Source of the DNA: SZUA-430 sp965227535
Lineage (GTDB): Bacteria; Pseudomonadota; Alphaproteobacteria; Micropepsales; Micropepsaceae
NCBI GenBank assembly: GCA_965227535.1
Contig: OZ245761.1
Coordinates: 4,092,001 to 4,156,000, forward strand
Direction of reading: 5' to 3'
Length of the DNA stretch: 64,000 nucleotides
Shown here: positions 24,485-32,310 of the stretch, in pieces
Layout of the letters: each line of letters starts with the position of its first letter
Numbering within the stretch: position 1 is the first letter of the stretch
The notes under the pieces: generated by a model
What the model was told of the DNA's origin: nothing
Databases searched by the model: none
Seen by the model: only the letters and a program-made list of their open reading frames with translations
Program-made: the position numbers and the translations under genes

Positions 24485-26077
24485 ATGTACGATTTCAGCG
24501 GCCTCAAGGTCTTGGCCGATATCCCGCGCCAGCAGGCTAAGTTGCGCGGCAACTCGACCGCGATGTTTTTCCAAGGCCGCGAGACGACATACGCCGCCCT
24601 CGACACCCATACCAGCCAGGTCGCGAACGGCCTCATCGCCTTGGGCCAAAAGCCCGGCGCGCGCATCGGCTACATGGGCATGAACTCGGATATTTTCTTC
24701 GAGGTGCTGCTCGGCTCCTGCAAAGCGAACAACGTGCTGGTCGGCATCAACTGGCGCCTCGCCCCACCGGAAGTCGTCTACGTCCTGAACGACGCCGGCT
24801 GCGAAGTCGTCTTCGTCGGCGCCGAATTCGTGCCGATGATCGAGGGCATTAAGCAGGCCTGCCCGAAACTCAAACACATCGTCGCCGTCGACGGCGGCCA
24901 CGCGTCGTGGCCCGCCTACGCCGCCTGGCGCGACGCGCAAAACACCAAAGACCCGCACCTCAAAATCAAAGCCGACGACGACGCGATCCAGCTCTACACG
25001 TCCGGCACGACCGGCAACCCGAAGGGCGTGCAGCTCACCAACGGCAACTACATCGCCTTCTTCAAGGCGGCGCAGGACGCCAAATGGGGCGCCTTCGGCG
25101 CCGGCGAGCCGAACCTCGTCGCCATGCCCAACTTCCACGTCGCCGGCACCAACATGGGCCTCACGACGCTGGCGCAAGGCTCCTTCGGCGTCATCATGAA
25201 GACGGTGGTGCCGGACGAAGTCCTGGCGCTGGTCGAAAAATTCAAAATCAAAAACATGTTCCTCGTTCCGGCCGTCATCTTGATGCTGACGCAAACGCCG
25301 AAGGTGAAGACGACCGACATATCCTCGGTGAAGGCCATGTTCTACGGCGCCTCGCCGATCGCCGAAGAAACGCTGAAGACCGCACAGGCGATCTTCAAAG
25401 GCTGCGGCTTCACGCAACTCTACGGCCTCACCGAAACCGTCGGTGCGGGCACGGCCTTGCAGCCGGAAGACCACAAGGGCGATCTGCTGCGCTCCTGCGG
25501 CAAACCCTATCCGGGCCTCGACATCAAAATCTTCGACGCCAACGACAAGCAAGTGAAAACCGGCGAGGTCGGCGAAATCGTCATCAGCGGCCCGACGCTG
25601 ATGAAGGGCTACTGGAACAAACCCGAAGCCACCGCCTCCGCCATCAAAACCCGCCGCTCGTTCTTCGGCGGCGAGAAGCGTTGGTTCTATACGGGCGATG
25701 CCGGCTTCTTCGACAAGAAGGGCTACCTCTTCATCCACGACCGCGTGAAGGACATGATCGTCTCCGGCGGCGAGAACATCTACCCCGCCGAAGTCGAAAA
25801 CGCCGTCATGGCCCACCCGGCCGTCGCCGACTGCGCCGTCATCGGCGTCCCCGACGACAAATGGGGCGAGGCCGTCAAAGCGATCGTGGTCCTCAAAGCC
25901 GGCCAACAGGCGACAGCCGAAGACATCATCGCCTTCTGCCGCACGCGCATCGCCGCCTACAAGGTGCCGAAGTCCGTCGACTTCGTCGAAGCCCTACCGC
26001 GCAACCCCTCCGGCAAAATCCTCCGCCGCGAACTGCGCGAGCCGTATTGGAAAGACAAGAAGCGGCGGGTCAATTGA
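24485..26077 (+). CDS. AMP-forming acyl-CoA synthetase (fatty/aromatic acid CoA ligase)
   Basis: A 530-residue class I adenylate-forming enzyme. Motifs: YTSGTTGNPKGVQLT (about 170-184), LYGLTETVGAG (about 313), YTGDAGFFDKKGY with the ribose-binding Asp, DRVKDMIVSGGENIYPAEVE, and the catalytic Lys in RNPSGKILRRELRE. GGGAGGA precedes the ATG at 24485. The stop is followed after 1 nt by a GST gene, so they form an operon, divergent from the SDR pair. Together with those neighbours it probably activates a medium-chain, aromatic or steroid acid. Confidence 0.92.
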   Translation: MYDFSGLKVLADIPRQQAKLRGNSTAMFFQGRETTYAALDTHTSQVANGLIALGQKPGARIGYMGMNSDIFFEVLLGSCKANNVLVGINWRLAPPEVVYVLNDAGCEVVFVGAEFVPMIEGIKQACPKLKHIVAVDGGHASWPAYAAWRDAQNTKDPHLKIKADDDAIQLYTSGTTGNPKGVQLTNGNYIAFFKAAQDAKWGAFGAGEPNLVAMPNFHVAGTNMGLTTLAQGSFGVIMKTVVPDEVLALVEKFKIKNMFLVPAVILMLTQTPKVKTTDISSVKAMFYGASPIAEETLKTAQAIFKGCGFTQLYGLTETVGAGTALQPEDHKGDLLRSCGKPYPGLDIKIFDANDKQVKTGEVGEIVISGPTLMKGYWNKPEATASAIKTRRSFFGGEKRWFYTGDAGFFDKKGYLFIHDRVKDMIVSGGENIYPAEVENAVMAHPAVADCAVIGVPDDKWGEAVKAIVVLKAGQQATAEDIIAFCRTRIAAYKVPKSVDFVEALPRNPSGKILRRELREPYWKDKKRRVN

Positions 26078-26078
26078 C

Positions 26079-26750
26079 ATGAAGCTCTACAATGAACATG
26101 ACCCGGCGCCGAACCCGCGCCGGGTGCGCATCTTCATGCGGGAAAAGGGCATCGAAATTCCGTTGGTGCACACGCCCTTGACGAAGCGCGCGCACAAATC
26201 GCCGGAGCATCTTGCGCGCAATCCGCTCGGCCAACTGCCGGTGCTCGAACTCGACGACGGGACGTGCATCTCCGAGAGCGTCTCGATCTGCCGCTATCTC
26301 GAAGACCTGCATCCTGAACCCAACCTGTTCGGCCGCGACGCGAAAGAGCGCGCCAACATCGACATGTGGATTCGCCGCATCGAATTCCGCTTGATGACGC
26401 CGATCGGCCAAATCTGGGTGCACACGCACCCGTTCACGGCAGCCGTCGCAACGGCGACGATGGGCAAACAGTTCACCGACTACGGCGAAGCGAACCGCAA
26501 AATCGTCGACAGTGCCTGCCATCTCTTCGACAAAGAACTCGCCAACCGCCAGTTCTTCGCCGGCGATCGCTACACGATGGCCGACATTGTCGCGCAATCG
26601 ACGTTCGACTTCGCGCGCTTCATCGGCGTCGACATCCCGGAAAGCGCCACACACCTGCGCGCCTGGTACGACCGCGTCAGCGCACGCCCGAGCGCCGCGT
26701 TCGAAGTGCCCGAAGCATTGCTCGCCGCAGCGCGCACGGCGCGCGGCTGA
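26079..26750 (+). CDS. Glutathione S-transferase family protein
   Basis: A 223-residue cytosolic GST with N-domain MKLYNEHDPAPNPRRVRIFM (the Pro/Asn/Arg catalytic-loop region), the turn NPLGQLPVLELDDG with cis-Pro, and CISESVSICRYLE; the helical domain carries YTMADIVAQ. It starts 1 nt after the acyl-CoA synthetase stop, which argues for a shared catabolic or detoxifying role. Ends convergently 4 nt from the methyltransferase gene. Confidence 0.9.
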   Translation: MKLYNEHDPAPNPRRVRIFMREKGIEIPLVHTPLTKRAHKSPEHLARNPLGQLPVLELDDGTCISESVSICRYLEDLHPEPNLFGRDAKERANIDMWIRRIEFRLMTPIGQIWVHTHPFTAAVATATMGKQFTDYGEANRKIVDSACHLFDKELANRQFFAGDRYTMADIVAQSTFDFARFIGVDIPESATHLRAWYDRVSARPSAAFEVPEALLAAARTARG

Positions 26751-26754
26751 CGGG

Positions 26755-27441
26755 TTAGCCCTTCTCGATCGTCATCTGGATGCAGCCTTCGTCCGTCATC
26801 CCGTCGCGGTGCGCCGCGGTGATGATCTGGTCGAACGCGCGCGACAGCTCGGCGTCGTTGTCGACCTTGGAGAGATAGGTCCGCGCCAATTCCAGCGTCT
26901 CATCCATATTCTGCGACGAGCCGATGCGCCGGCACACATAGTCATAAGTCACGTCGCGCCGCCCGATCACCGGCGCCAGCAGCTCGGCCGGCGACAGCGT
27001 ATCGAAATGCACCATCCCCGTCCGCCGGTCGATCGCCTTGAGCCAGCGGTCGTAGTCGTGCGCTGTGCGCTGATCCGCAACCGTATCGTCGTACCAAACG
27101 TCCAGAATCTCGACGCCGTTGCGCGCCACGCGCATGGCCTCGTTCAGCGCCGCGTCCCAATCGCCGATGTGATGCGGCGTGAACGAAAACACCACGACGT
27201 CGAATTCGCCGTCGGCGAACGGCAGCTTTTCGGCCGAACCTTGCACCGCCTCAAACCCATCGCCGCGCAGCTTCGCGACCGCATCTTCCGACGGATCGAT
27301 GCCGGCCAAACGCCCGACCTCGCCCTGCACGGTCTTAAGGAACGCGCCGTCGCCGCTCCCGACCTCCAGAATCGAACGCGGCCGCCCGCCGAGTACGCGT
27401 GCGCGAAACTCGTCGCGATAATTGTCGAAGATGTCAGCCAT
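26755..27441 (-). CDS. Class I SAM-dependent methyltransferase
   Basis: A 228-residue Rossmann-fold methyltransferase: motif I is ILEVGSGDGAFLKTV (about residues 23-37), motif II GIDPSEDAV, and motif IV FDVVVFSFTPHHIGDW. The ATG at 27441 has GCAGGAG 5 nt upstream, clearly better than the longer alternative. That Shine-Dalgarno lies inside a hairpin (27447-27472), which suggests translational control. It follows dnaA on the same strand after 74 nt. The methyl acceptor is unknown; small molecule is likely from the domain layout. Confidence 0.85.
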   Translation of the reverse strand: MADIFDNYRDEFRARVLGGRPRSILEVGSGDGAFLKTVQGEVGRLAGIDPSEDAVAKLRGDGFEAVQGSAEKLPFADGEFDVVVFSFTPHHIGDWDAALNEAMRVARNGVEILDVWYDDTVADQRTAHDYDRWLKAIDRRTGMVHFDTLSPAELLAPVIGRRDVTYDYVCRRIGSSQNMDETLELARTYLSKVDNDAELSRAFDQIITAAHRDGMTDEGCIQMTIEKG

Positions 27442-27446
27442 GAAAA

Positions 27447-27472
27447 CTCCTGCCGCGACCATACAGCAGGAG
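27447..27472 (-). promoter_or_regulatory. Hairpin that covers the methyltransferase ribosome-binding site
   Basis: Reading the minus strand, CTCCTGC (27472-27466) pairs with GCAGGAG (27453-27447) across a 12-base loop, followed by TTTTC and the ATG at 27441. The Shine-Dalgarno is completely within the stem. Because TTTT follows, the same structure could also weakly terminate transcription coming from dnaA. Confidence 0.45.
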
Positions 27473-27515
27473 CTTCACGCACACCAAGGCTCCGTTCGGC
27501 CTGTCCCGCGGCCTC

Positions 27516-28892
27516 TCAGTCGCGGAACATGCGCTTGATGGCCTCGATATCGGCCGCCAACGTCCCATCGCTCAGACAGCGCTTGCGAACCTGCTCGACG
27601 CCATGGATTATCGTCGTGTGGTCGCGGCGATAGTTCTTGCCGATCTCCGGATAAGACCGCTGCGTCAACTCGCGCGCGATAAACATTCCCGCCTGGCGTG
27701 CGCGCACGAATTCACGCCGGCGGGAAGGCGACTCCAGATCGCTGACTTTGATCTTGTAGTAGGCCGCCACCCGCGCCTTGATCTCGTTCAGCGACACGCG
27801 CCGGTTATGCGCCCGAAGAAAATCGTCGAGCCAAGCGACCGCCTTCTCGAACGTGACCGCCTCGCCGCCGTTACGCCACCGCGACACAATCCGATTGAGC
27901 GCGCCGCCCAAAGCACGGCCGTCGCCGTGCAACCGCCCCGCAATCATGTGCAGCACGTCTTCGCCGATGACAAAACCCGGCGCTTCAAACGCGCGCCGCC
28001 GCGCCATCGCCCGCAAAATGCCCAGCCGCAGATCGAGCTCCGCCGGCGAAATCTCGACGCCGCCGCCGTTCACAAGCCGCGACCGCAACCGGGCGGGTAA
28101 GTGCTCCATCAACGAAGGCGACCCGTCGGCCGAAAGGATGACGGTCTTGCCCCGCGCCACCAAGTCGTCGAACGTGAAGAAGAACTCCTCCGCGGTCGCC
28201 GTCTTCCCCGCCAGAAATTGCAAGTCGTCGCAAACCAAAACATCGACGTTACGAACGACGTCCTTGAACGCCTGCGTGTCGTGCGCCCGCAGCGACGACA
28301 AGAACTGCTGTAAGAAACTTTCCGCGGTCAGATAGAGCACCTGCTTGCCCGGATCGCGCTCCAGCATCCGCCACACGATGGCTTGCATCAGATGCGTTTT
28401 GCCCAATCCGGTCGGCCCGAAGATGAAAAGCGGATTGGCCGAAATCTCCGTCCCGTTCGCCAAACCTTCCGCCACGCGAAACGCCGTCTCGTTAGACGTG
28501 GCCTTCACGAAATTCTCAAACGTCAACGAACGATCGAGAGGCACCGACCCCGCGACCAAGCGTGGTTCGGGTAAAGTCGCATCGCCTTCGAACACGCTCG
28601 ACGGCCGCACCGCGACAAGGTGTGCTTCCGGTCCGATCGTGAACTCGACATTCCGCTCGATCTTTGACAACGACGCCAGCAGATCGGTAATCCGCTCGCC
28701 GAAACGTTCGATTACCTTGTCGCGGTGATAGGACGACGTGCATGCCAGCACGATCGTGGTCGCATTGGCGGAAACCGGCCGGATCGGCGCGATCAAAGCC
28801 CGGTACGGGTTCTCGCCAAGTGTCTGACGCAAGACAGGTTCTGCGCGACGCCAGAGCTCCTTGGCTTCGTCTTCGGGTTGCTGCGTTCCCAT
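27516..28892 (-). CDS. dnaA: Chromosomal replication initiator protein DnaA (divergent form)
   Basis: A 458-residue AAA+ initiator. Walker A is FGPTGLGKTH (Lys165), Walker B DVLVCDDLQF (about 217-225), box VII RLRSRL, and sensor II DGRALGGALNR. Domain IV carries the DnaA box-binding helix-turn-helix with PEIGKNYRRDHTTIIHG (415-431). The usual FGGRDHTT reads YRRDHTT here, while the base-contacting DHTT is kept. Domain I is also diverged: the tryptophan of FxxW is replaced in NPYRALIAPI and the PN motif is missing. Domain II is short. dnaN and recF do not follow, which is normal in alphaproteobacteria. An AT-enriched 0.8 kb stretch lies upstream. It could be the main initiator or a second paralogue. 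Confidence 0.88.
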   Translation of the reverse strand: MGTQQPEDEAKELWRRAEPVLRQTLGENPYRALIAPIRPVSANATTIVLACTSSYHRDKVIERFGERITDLLASLSKIERNVEFTIGPEAHLVAVRPSSVFEGDATLPEPRLVAGSVPLDRSLTFENFVKATSNETAFRVAEGLANGTEISANPLFIFGPTGLGKTHLMQAIVWRMLERDPGKQVLYLTAESFLQQFLSSLRAHDTQAFKDVVRNVDVLVCDDLQFLAGKTATAEEFFFTFDDLVARGKTVILSADGSPSLMEHLPARLRSRLVNGGGVEISPAELDLRLGILRAMARRRAFEAPGFVIGEDVLHMIAGRLHGDGRALGGALNRIVSRWRNGGEAVTFEKAVAWLDDFLRAHNRRVSLNEIKARVAAYYKIKVSDLESPSRRREFVRARQAGMFIARELTQRSYPEIGKNYRRDHTTIIHGVEQVRKRCLSDGTLAADIEAIKRMFRD

Positions 28893-29701
28893 GGGTCTCT
28901 CCTAAACAAGGGGGTGCTGCGGCGTTCGCCGCATTTTGCAGGCGTCTGCGACGTGCGGGACGACGTGCCGGTGGAAGCTCGCCTGCGAGCGTGCGCCACC
29001 GACCGCCTCACGCGGTGCTGGAAATCGTCGATGATTTTCGAAAGTGCCGGACGGCGCGTCGCTTTACGAAGCGGCGGCTCTCAGTCCTGTTGCTGAAGGG
29101 ATGAAGCGATCGACTCGGACGAGTGAATTTCTGACCATGTGCTTCGTGTCCTACTGGTGTCTCGGCTTATCGTGGCCGAGTTTCTCTTCGTTAAAACCGA
29201 TTTTGTAAAATGCGTGTGCATCGATGTCCGATGCGGATTTCATGACGTCATAAAAACGCGACGGCGCGACCGGTGTCAAGTTGGAAGCGCACAAAATGCG
29301 CCTCACGATTCGTTCCGACTCTCATCGCTGATTTCAAAATATTTTTCTTGCATCGGATTTGTCGCGTTTCTCGCCGATGGAAAAGTTTGTTTCGACCGTG
29401 CATCTGTTGCCGCATCACCGACGCACCAAGTCAATCGGTGCGGCGTGCGACGAAGAAATCTCATCGCCACGGATCAACGATACGCGTCATTCGAAAAACT
29501 GCATCCGCAACAGTTGTGTCGGTGTCGCGCACGGCAAGGCGGCGGAGATCCGCACGTTTTTGCGGAGACATAAAATCGAAATGCGCAATCGTCGCACCTT
29601 GTTCAAGCGGAAGAGAGATTTCCGCGCATCGCCTCACACAGCTGAATCGCGCGCGTGCGTCCTTTGTTCGCGACGAAGGCGTATGAGATAACGTCCATGC
29701 C
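28893..29701. other. AT-enriched non-coding stretch upstream of dnaA
   Basis: About 0.8 kb with no convincing gene; frames open here lack codon bias, domains or ribosome sites. AT-rich patches (for example near 29190-29260 and 29330-29350) and a perfect 10-bp palindrome ATGACGTCAT at 29242-29251 stand out against the GC-rich surroundings. It must hold the dnaA promoter. I looked for DnaA boxes (TTATnCACA and one-mismatch forms) and found none convincing, so an origin here is not supported by my reading. Confidence 0.45.
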
Positions 29702-30172
29702 ATGGCTCAAGAGATTGGCATGCTCATCCTTCGGTCGGCTCGCCCCGGTGAACTCGACGCCCTGACAGACCTCTGCCTGCGCTCGAAAGCCGTGTGGGGC
29801 TACGACCGCGCCTTCATGGACGCATGTCGTGCCGAACTCACGCTGACGCAAGAGGATCTGCGCGAAACAAAGCTGCAAGTCGCCGAACGCGACGGCGCCG
29901 TCGTCGGGGTCGCGCAGGTTTCCGTCGAAGGTGCGACCGCTTACCTGGAAAAACTCTTCGTCGAGCCCGGGCAACTGCGCGGCGGGGCAGGGCGCACCCT
30001 GTTCGCCTGGGCGAAAACCACCGCGACCAGACTCGGCGCAACGCACCTTGTGATTGAGGCCGACCCCGACGCCGCACCTTTCTACCGCCGCATGGGCGCA
30101 CGCGACGACGGCACCGCACCCTCAGGCTCGATCCCCGGCCGCGAACTTCCGCGGTTTGTGCTCAAGCTCTAA
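29702..30172 (+). CDS. GNAT-family N-acetyltransferase
   Basis: A 156-residue protein: beta strand ILRSARPGELDAL at the start, acetyl-CoA motif A in LEKLFVEPGQLRGGAGRTLF (kept to 20 residues), and the C-terminal AAPFYRRMGAR with its conserved Tyr. It probably acetylates a small amine or peptide. The start is uncertain: the ATG at 29702 has no clear ribosome site, while that at 29720 has AAGAG nine bases before. Convergent with the TetR gene 18 nt away. Confidence 0.85.
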   Translation: MAQEIGMLILRSARPGELDALTDLCLRSKAVWGYDRAFMDACRAELTLTQEDLRETKLQVAERDGAVVGVAQVSVEGATAYLEKLFVEPGQLRGGAGRTLFAWAKTTATRLGATHLVIEADPDAAPFYRRMGARDDGTAPSGSIPGRELPRFVLKL

Positions 30173-30190
30173 GGGACGCGGCGTCCGCAC

Positions 30191-30814
30191 TCACCCCCGC
30201 GCGCAGATCGCGGGCACCATCGACTGCGCATACGCCTTAAGCTCCGCCACGCTCGCGCCCAACCGCGCGCGCACGGCCAAGGTATCGAACACGCCGCCGG
30301 CCAAACGCGCGCGCACCGCGGGCGAGGGCAGGGCGGAAATCTCTTTCTCGGCGACCGCGCGCGCAAACGCAGCCTCGAATACCGCCTCGATATCGGCGAG
30401 CAGCTTCGACGCCGCCGCCGCAATTTTGGGATGCGACGGCGCCTCGACCGCGGCGGTGTTGATGATCATGCACCCAGGGCTGTGCGGCGGCGTCGTATAT
30501 AACGTTATCGCCGCGCGATAAACCTGCGTCAGCCGCAGATCAAGCGGCCGCGCCCGCGCAAAGATGGCCTCCATCCCCGCAACGCTCTGCTCGCCATAAC
30601 GGGCGAGCGTTCGCAGATAGAGTTGCTCCTTATCGCCGAACGCCGCATAGAGGCTCGGCCGGTTGATCCCCGCCGCCCCGGCGAGATCGTCCAGAGACGC
30701 GGCCGAAAACCCCTTCGCCATGAACACGCTGCGCGCGCTGTCCAGCACGTCGTCCTCGTTGAACAAACGCGGCCGCCCGCGCGGGACTTTCTCTTTTTTT
30801 GTACCGTTTCGCAT
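30191..30814 (-). CDS. TetR-family regulator of the divergent GST gene
   Basis: A 207-residue repressor. The N-terminus is basic, then the TetR helix-turn-helix (about 28-60) reads AGAAGINRPSLYAAFGDK or close to it, followed by a TetR_C_16-like ligand domain with PGCMIINTAAVE. It is divergent from the GST at 30883. Two 24-bp near-identical operator-like sites, exactly 50 bp apart, flank the GST promoter; one overlaps this gene's own start codon, so it probably represses both itself and the GST. The inducer is unknown, perhaps an electrophile handled by the GST. Confidence 0.9.
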   Translation of the reverse strand: MRNGTKKEKVPRGRPRLFNEDDVLDSARSVFMAKGFSAASLDDLAGAAGINRPSLYAAFGDKEQLYLRTLARYGEQSVAGMEAIFARARPLDLRLTQVYRAAITLYTTPPHSPGCMIINTAAVEAPSHPKIAAAASKLLADIEAVFEAAFARAVAEKEISALPSPAVRARLAGGVFDTLAVRARLGASVAELKAYAQSMVPAICARG

Positions 30815-30819
30815 AAAAA
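30796..30819. promoter_or_regulatory. TetR operator copy 1, over the tetR start codon
   Basis: TTTTTGTACCGTTTCGCATAAAAA differs at only 4 of 24 positions from copy 2 at 30846-30869. It covers the tetR start codon at 30812-30814 and lies just upstream of the -35 of the GST promoter. Written out here in two parts to show the core: GTACCGTTTCGCAT. Confidence 0.6.
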
Positions 30820-30822
30820 GTG

Positions 30823-30850
30823 TTGACGCCGCCCTTCAGACTCTATTTAT
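30823..30850 (+). promoter_or_regulatory. GST promoter between the two operators
   Basis: TTGACG at 30823-30828 is a good -35; the AT-rich TATTTAT at 30844-30850 supplies a -10 at 15-17 nt spacing. Its position between the two repressor sites fits simple repression by the divergent TetR protein. Confidence 0.5.
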
Positions 30851-30869
30851 GTACCATATCGCATATAAA
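30846..30869. promoter_or_regulatory. TetR operator copy 2, at the GST transcription start
   Basis: An imperfect palindrome with TTTAT and ATAAA ends around the core GTACCATATCGCAT. It overlaps the -10 and presumed start of the GST transcript and lies 14 nt before the GST start codon. Confidence 0.6.
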
Positions 30870-30882
30870 TAGGAGGTTGCAC

Positions 30883-31509
30883 ATGGATCTCTATGCCTCA
30901 CCGATGGCCTGCTCGCTGGCCTCGCACATCACGGCATTGGAGGCGGGCCTGCCCGTCACCATTCACTACGTGAACACTGTGACCAAGAAAACCGACGATG
31001 GCGCGGACTTCCGCCAGATTGCGCCGAACGGCTACGTGCCGGCGCTGAAACTGCCGACCGGCCAAATTCTGAACGAGGGCGCATCCGTCCTTCAATACCT
31101 AGCCGACCAAAAGCCGTCGGCGAAACTCGCCCCCGCCTGGGGCACGCTGGAACGTTATCAGCTGATCGACACGCTGAACTACCTGGCGACCGAGGTGCAC
31201 AAACACCTATTCAACCCGATCTTCGCCCCGACCGCATCGGAAGAGGCGAAGGCCGTAGCGAAAGCCGAACTCGCCCCCACACTGGCCTATCTCGCCAAGC
31301 GCCTCGGCAACAGCGACCACATCGTCGGCGACAGCTTCACGGTCGCGGACGCCTATCTGGTGACGCTGTTAAACTGGTTCCGCTATGTCGGCGCCGACTT
31401 CAAGGCGGTACCGACGATCGACGCCTACCACACGCGCCACCTCGCACGCCCGTCGGTCAAGAAAGCCATGGCCGAAGAAATGGCCGAACGCCAAAAGCGC
31501 GCCGCTTAG
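30883..31509 (+). CDS. Glutathione S-transferase (bacterial GstA/beta-like)
   Basis: A 208-residue GST. The start MDLYASPMACSLASHIT places the catalytic-type Cys10 characteristic of bacterial beta-class enzymes; the glutathione-binding turn is NGYVPALKLPTG (cis-Pro) and EGASVLQYLAD follows. The helical domain includes FTVADAYLVTLLNW. AGGAGG lies 7 nt before the ATG at 30883. It is divergent from, and probably repressed by, the TetR gene. Predicted to conjugate glutathione to electrophiles. Confidence 0.92.
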   Translation: MDLYASPMACSLASHITALEAGLPVTIHYVNTVTKKTDDGADFRQIAPNGYVPALKLPTGQILNEGASVLQYLADQKPSAKLAPAWGTLERYQLIDTLNYLATEVHKHLFNPIFAPTASEEAKAVAKAELAPTLAYLAKRLGNSDHIVGDSFTVADAYLVTLLNWFRYVGADFKAVPTIDAYHTRHLARPSVKKAMAEEMAERQKRAA

Positions 31510-31540
31510 TGCGGTAGGCGAACCCTCTTTTACTCATTGC

Positions 31541-31685
31541 GCTTCTCCCTCTGGGAGAAGCTGTCACGCCGCAGGCGTGACTGATGAGGGAAGACGCGTC
31601 AAACGCAAGAAGGGCCGGCGCACCGTCGGCCCTCATCCGTCTCGCCGCTTCGCGGCGATCCACCATCTCCCCGAGGGAGAAGGGC
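31541..31685. repeat. Multi-hairpin intergenic repeat element
   Basis: About 145 bp made almost wholly of small palindromes: CTTCTC/GAGAAG (31542-31560), GTCACGCC/GGCGTGAC (31563-31581), AGGGCCG/CGGCCCT (near 31610-31633) and TCGCCG/CGGCGA (near 31641-31658). An outer pair CTTCTCCCTC (31542-31551) and GAGGGAGAAG (31673-31682) closes the whole. It lies between the convergent GST and LysE-type genes. The design is that of a dispersed extragenic element of alphaproteobacteria; other copies cannot be checked here. Confidence 0.75.
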
Positions 31686-31695
31686 AAGCAGCAAG

Positions 31696-32310
31696 CTAGG
31701 CGGCGCCCAACTTCAAATCCGCTATCATCGGATAGAGCGACGCGACCAACAGCACCGCCATCGTCACGTTGAACGCGCGCAACGTCCACGGGCGATCCAA
31801 AAACCGTCGCAGCACGACGCCGAACCCCGCCCAAGAGGCAACGCACGGCAGGTTGATCAACGTGAACACAGCCGTCACGATCAAGACGCCGATGACAAAC
31901 TCACCCGGCGCAACGAACGCGGTCGTCGCGCCCAGCGACATCGCCCAGGCCTTTGGGTTGATCCACTGAAACGCGACCGCCTCGATGAAACTCATCGGCC
32001 GCGCCGTCGCCTTCCCATCGCCGATCCCACTCGCCGTCGCAATCCGGTACGCCAGCCACAGCATGTAAGCGCACGCCACGACACGCAGCACGTTATACAG
32101 GGCAGGGTATGCGGTGAAGATGCTGCCCACGCCCAGCCCGACGCCAAGAACCATCGCGCCGAACCCTAGCGACACACCCATCAGATGCGGCAACGTCCGC
32201 CGAAAACCGAAATTCGCACCCGACGCCAGCAGCATCATATTGTTCGGCCCTGGCGTGATCGACGAAACGAAGCAGAACGTGGCCAGCGCCAAAAGCATCG
32301 CCTCGCTCAT
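31696..32310 (-). CDS. LysE/RhtB-family amino-acid exporter
   Basis: A 204-residue membrane protein with about six helices and the family-defining start SSITPGPNNMMLLASGANFG (20 residues) and QWINPKAWAMSLG in the middle. RhtB/LysE proteins export amino acids or related metabolites. GGGGG stands 5 nt before the ATG at 32310, which overlaps the stop of the phzF-like gene (ATGA). It is the last gene of the hydrolase-PhzF-LysE operon divergent from a MocR regulator. Confidence 0.88.
   Translation of the reverse strand: MSEAMLLALATFCFVSSITPGPNNMMLLASGANFGFRRTLPHLMGVSLGFGAMVLGVGLGVGSIFTAYPALYNVLRVVACAYMLWLAYRIATASGIGDGKATARPMSFIEAVAFQWINPKAWAMSLGATTAFVAPGEFVIGVLIVTAVFTLINLPCVASWAGFGVVLRRFLDRPWTLRAFNVTMAVLLVASLYPMIADLKLGAA

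Noticed and set aside
28893..29701. Chromosomal origin of replication
   Set aside because: Upstream of dnaA and AT-enriched, but I could not find DnaA boxes or other repeated origin motifs; kept as an open question rather than a feature.
29139..29703. Several overlapping short frames on both strands in the region before the GNAT gene
   Set aside because: No ribosome sites, no consistent codon bias, Arg/Ser-rich products, and all three frames open in turn; better treated as non-coding.
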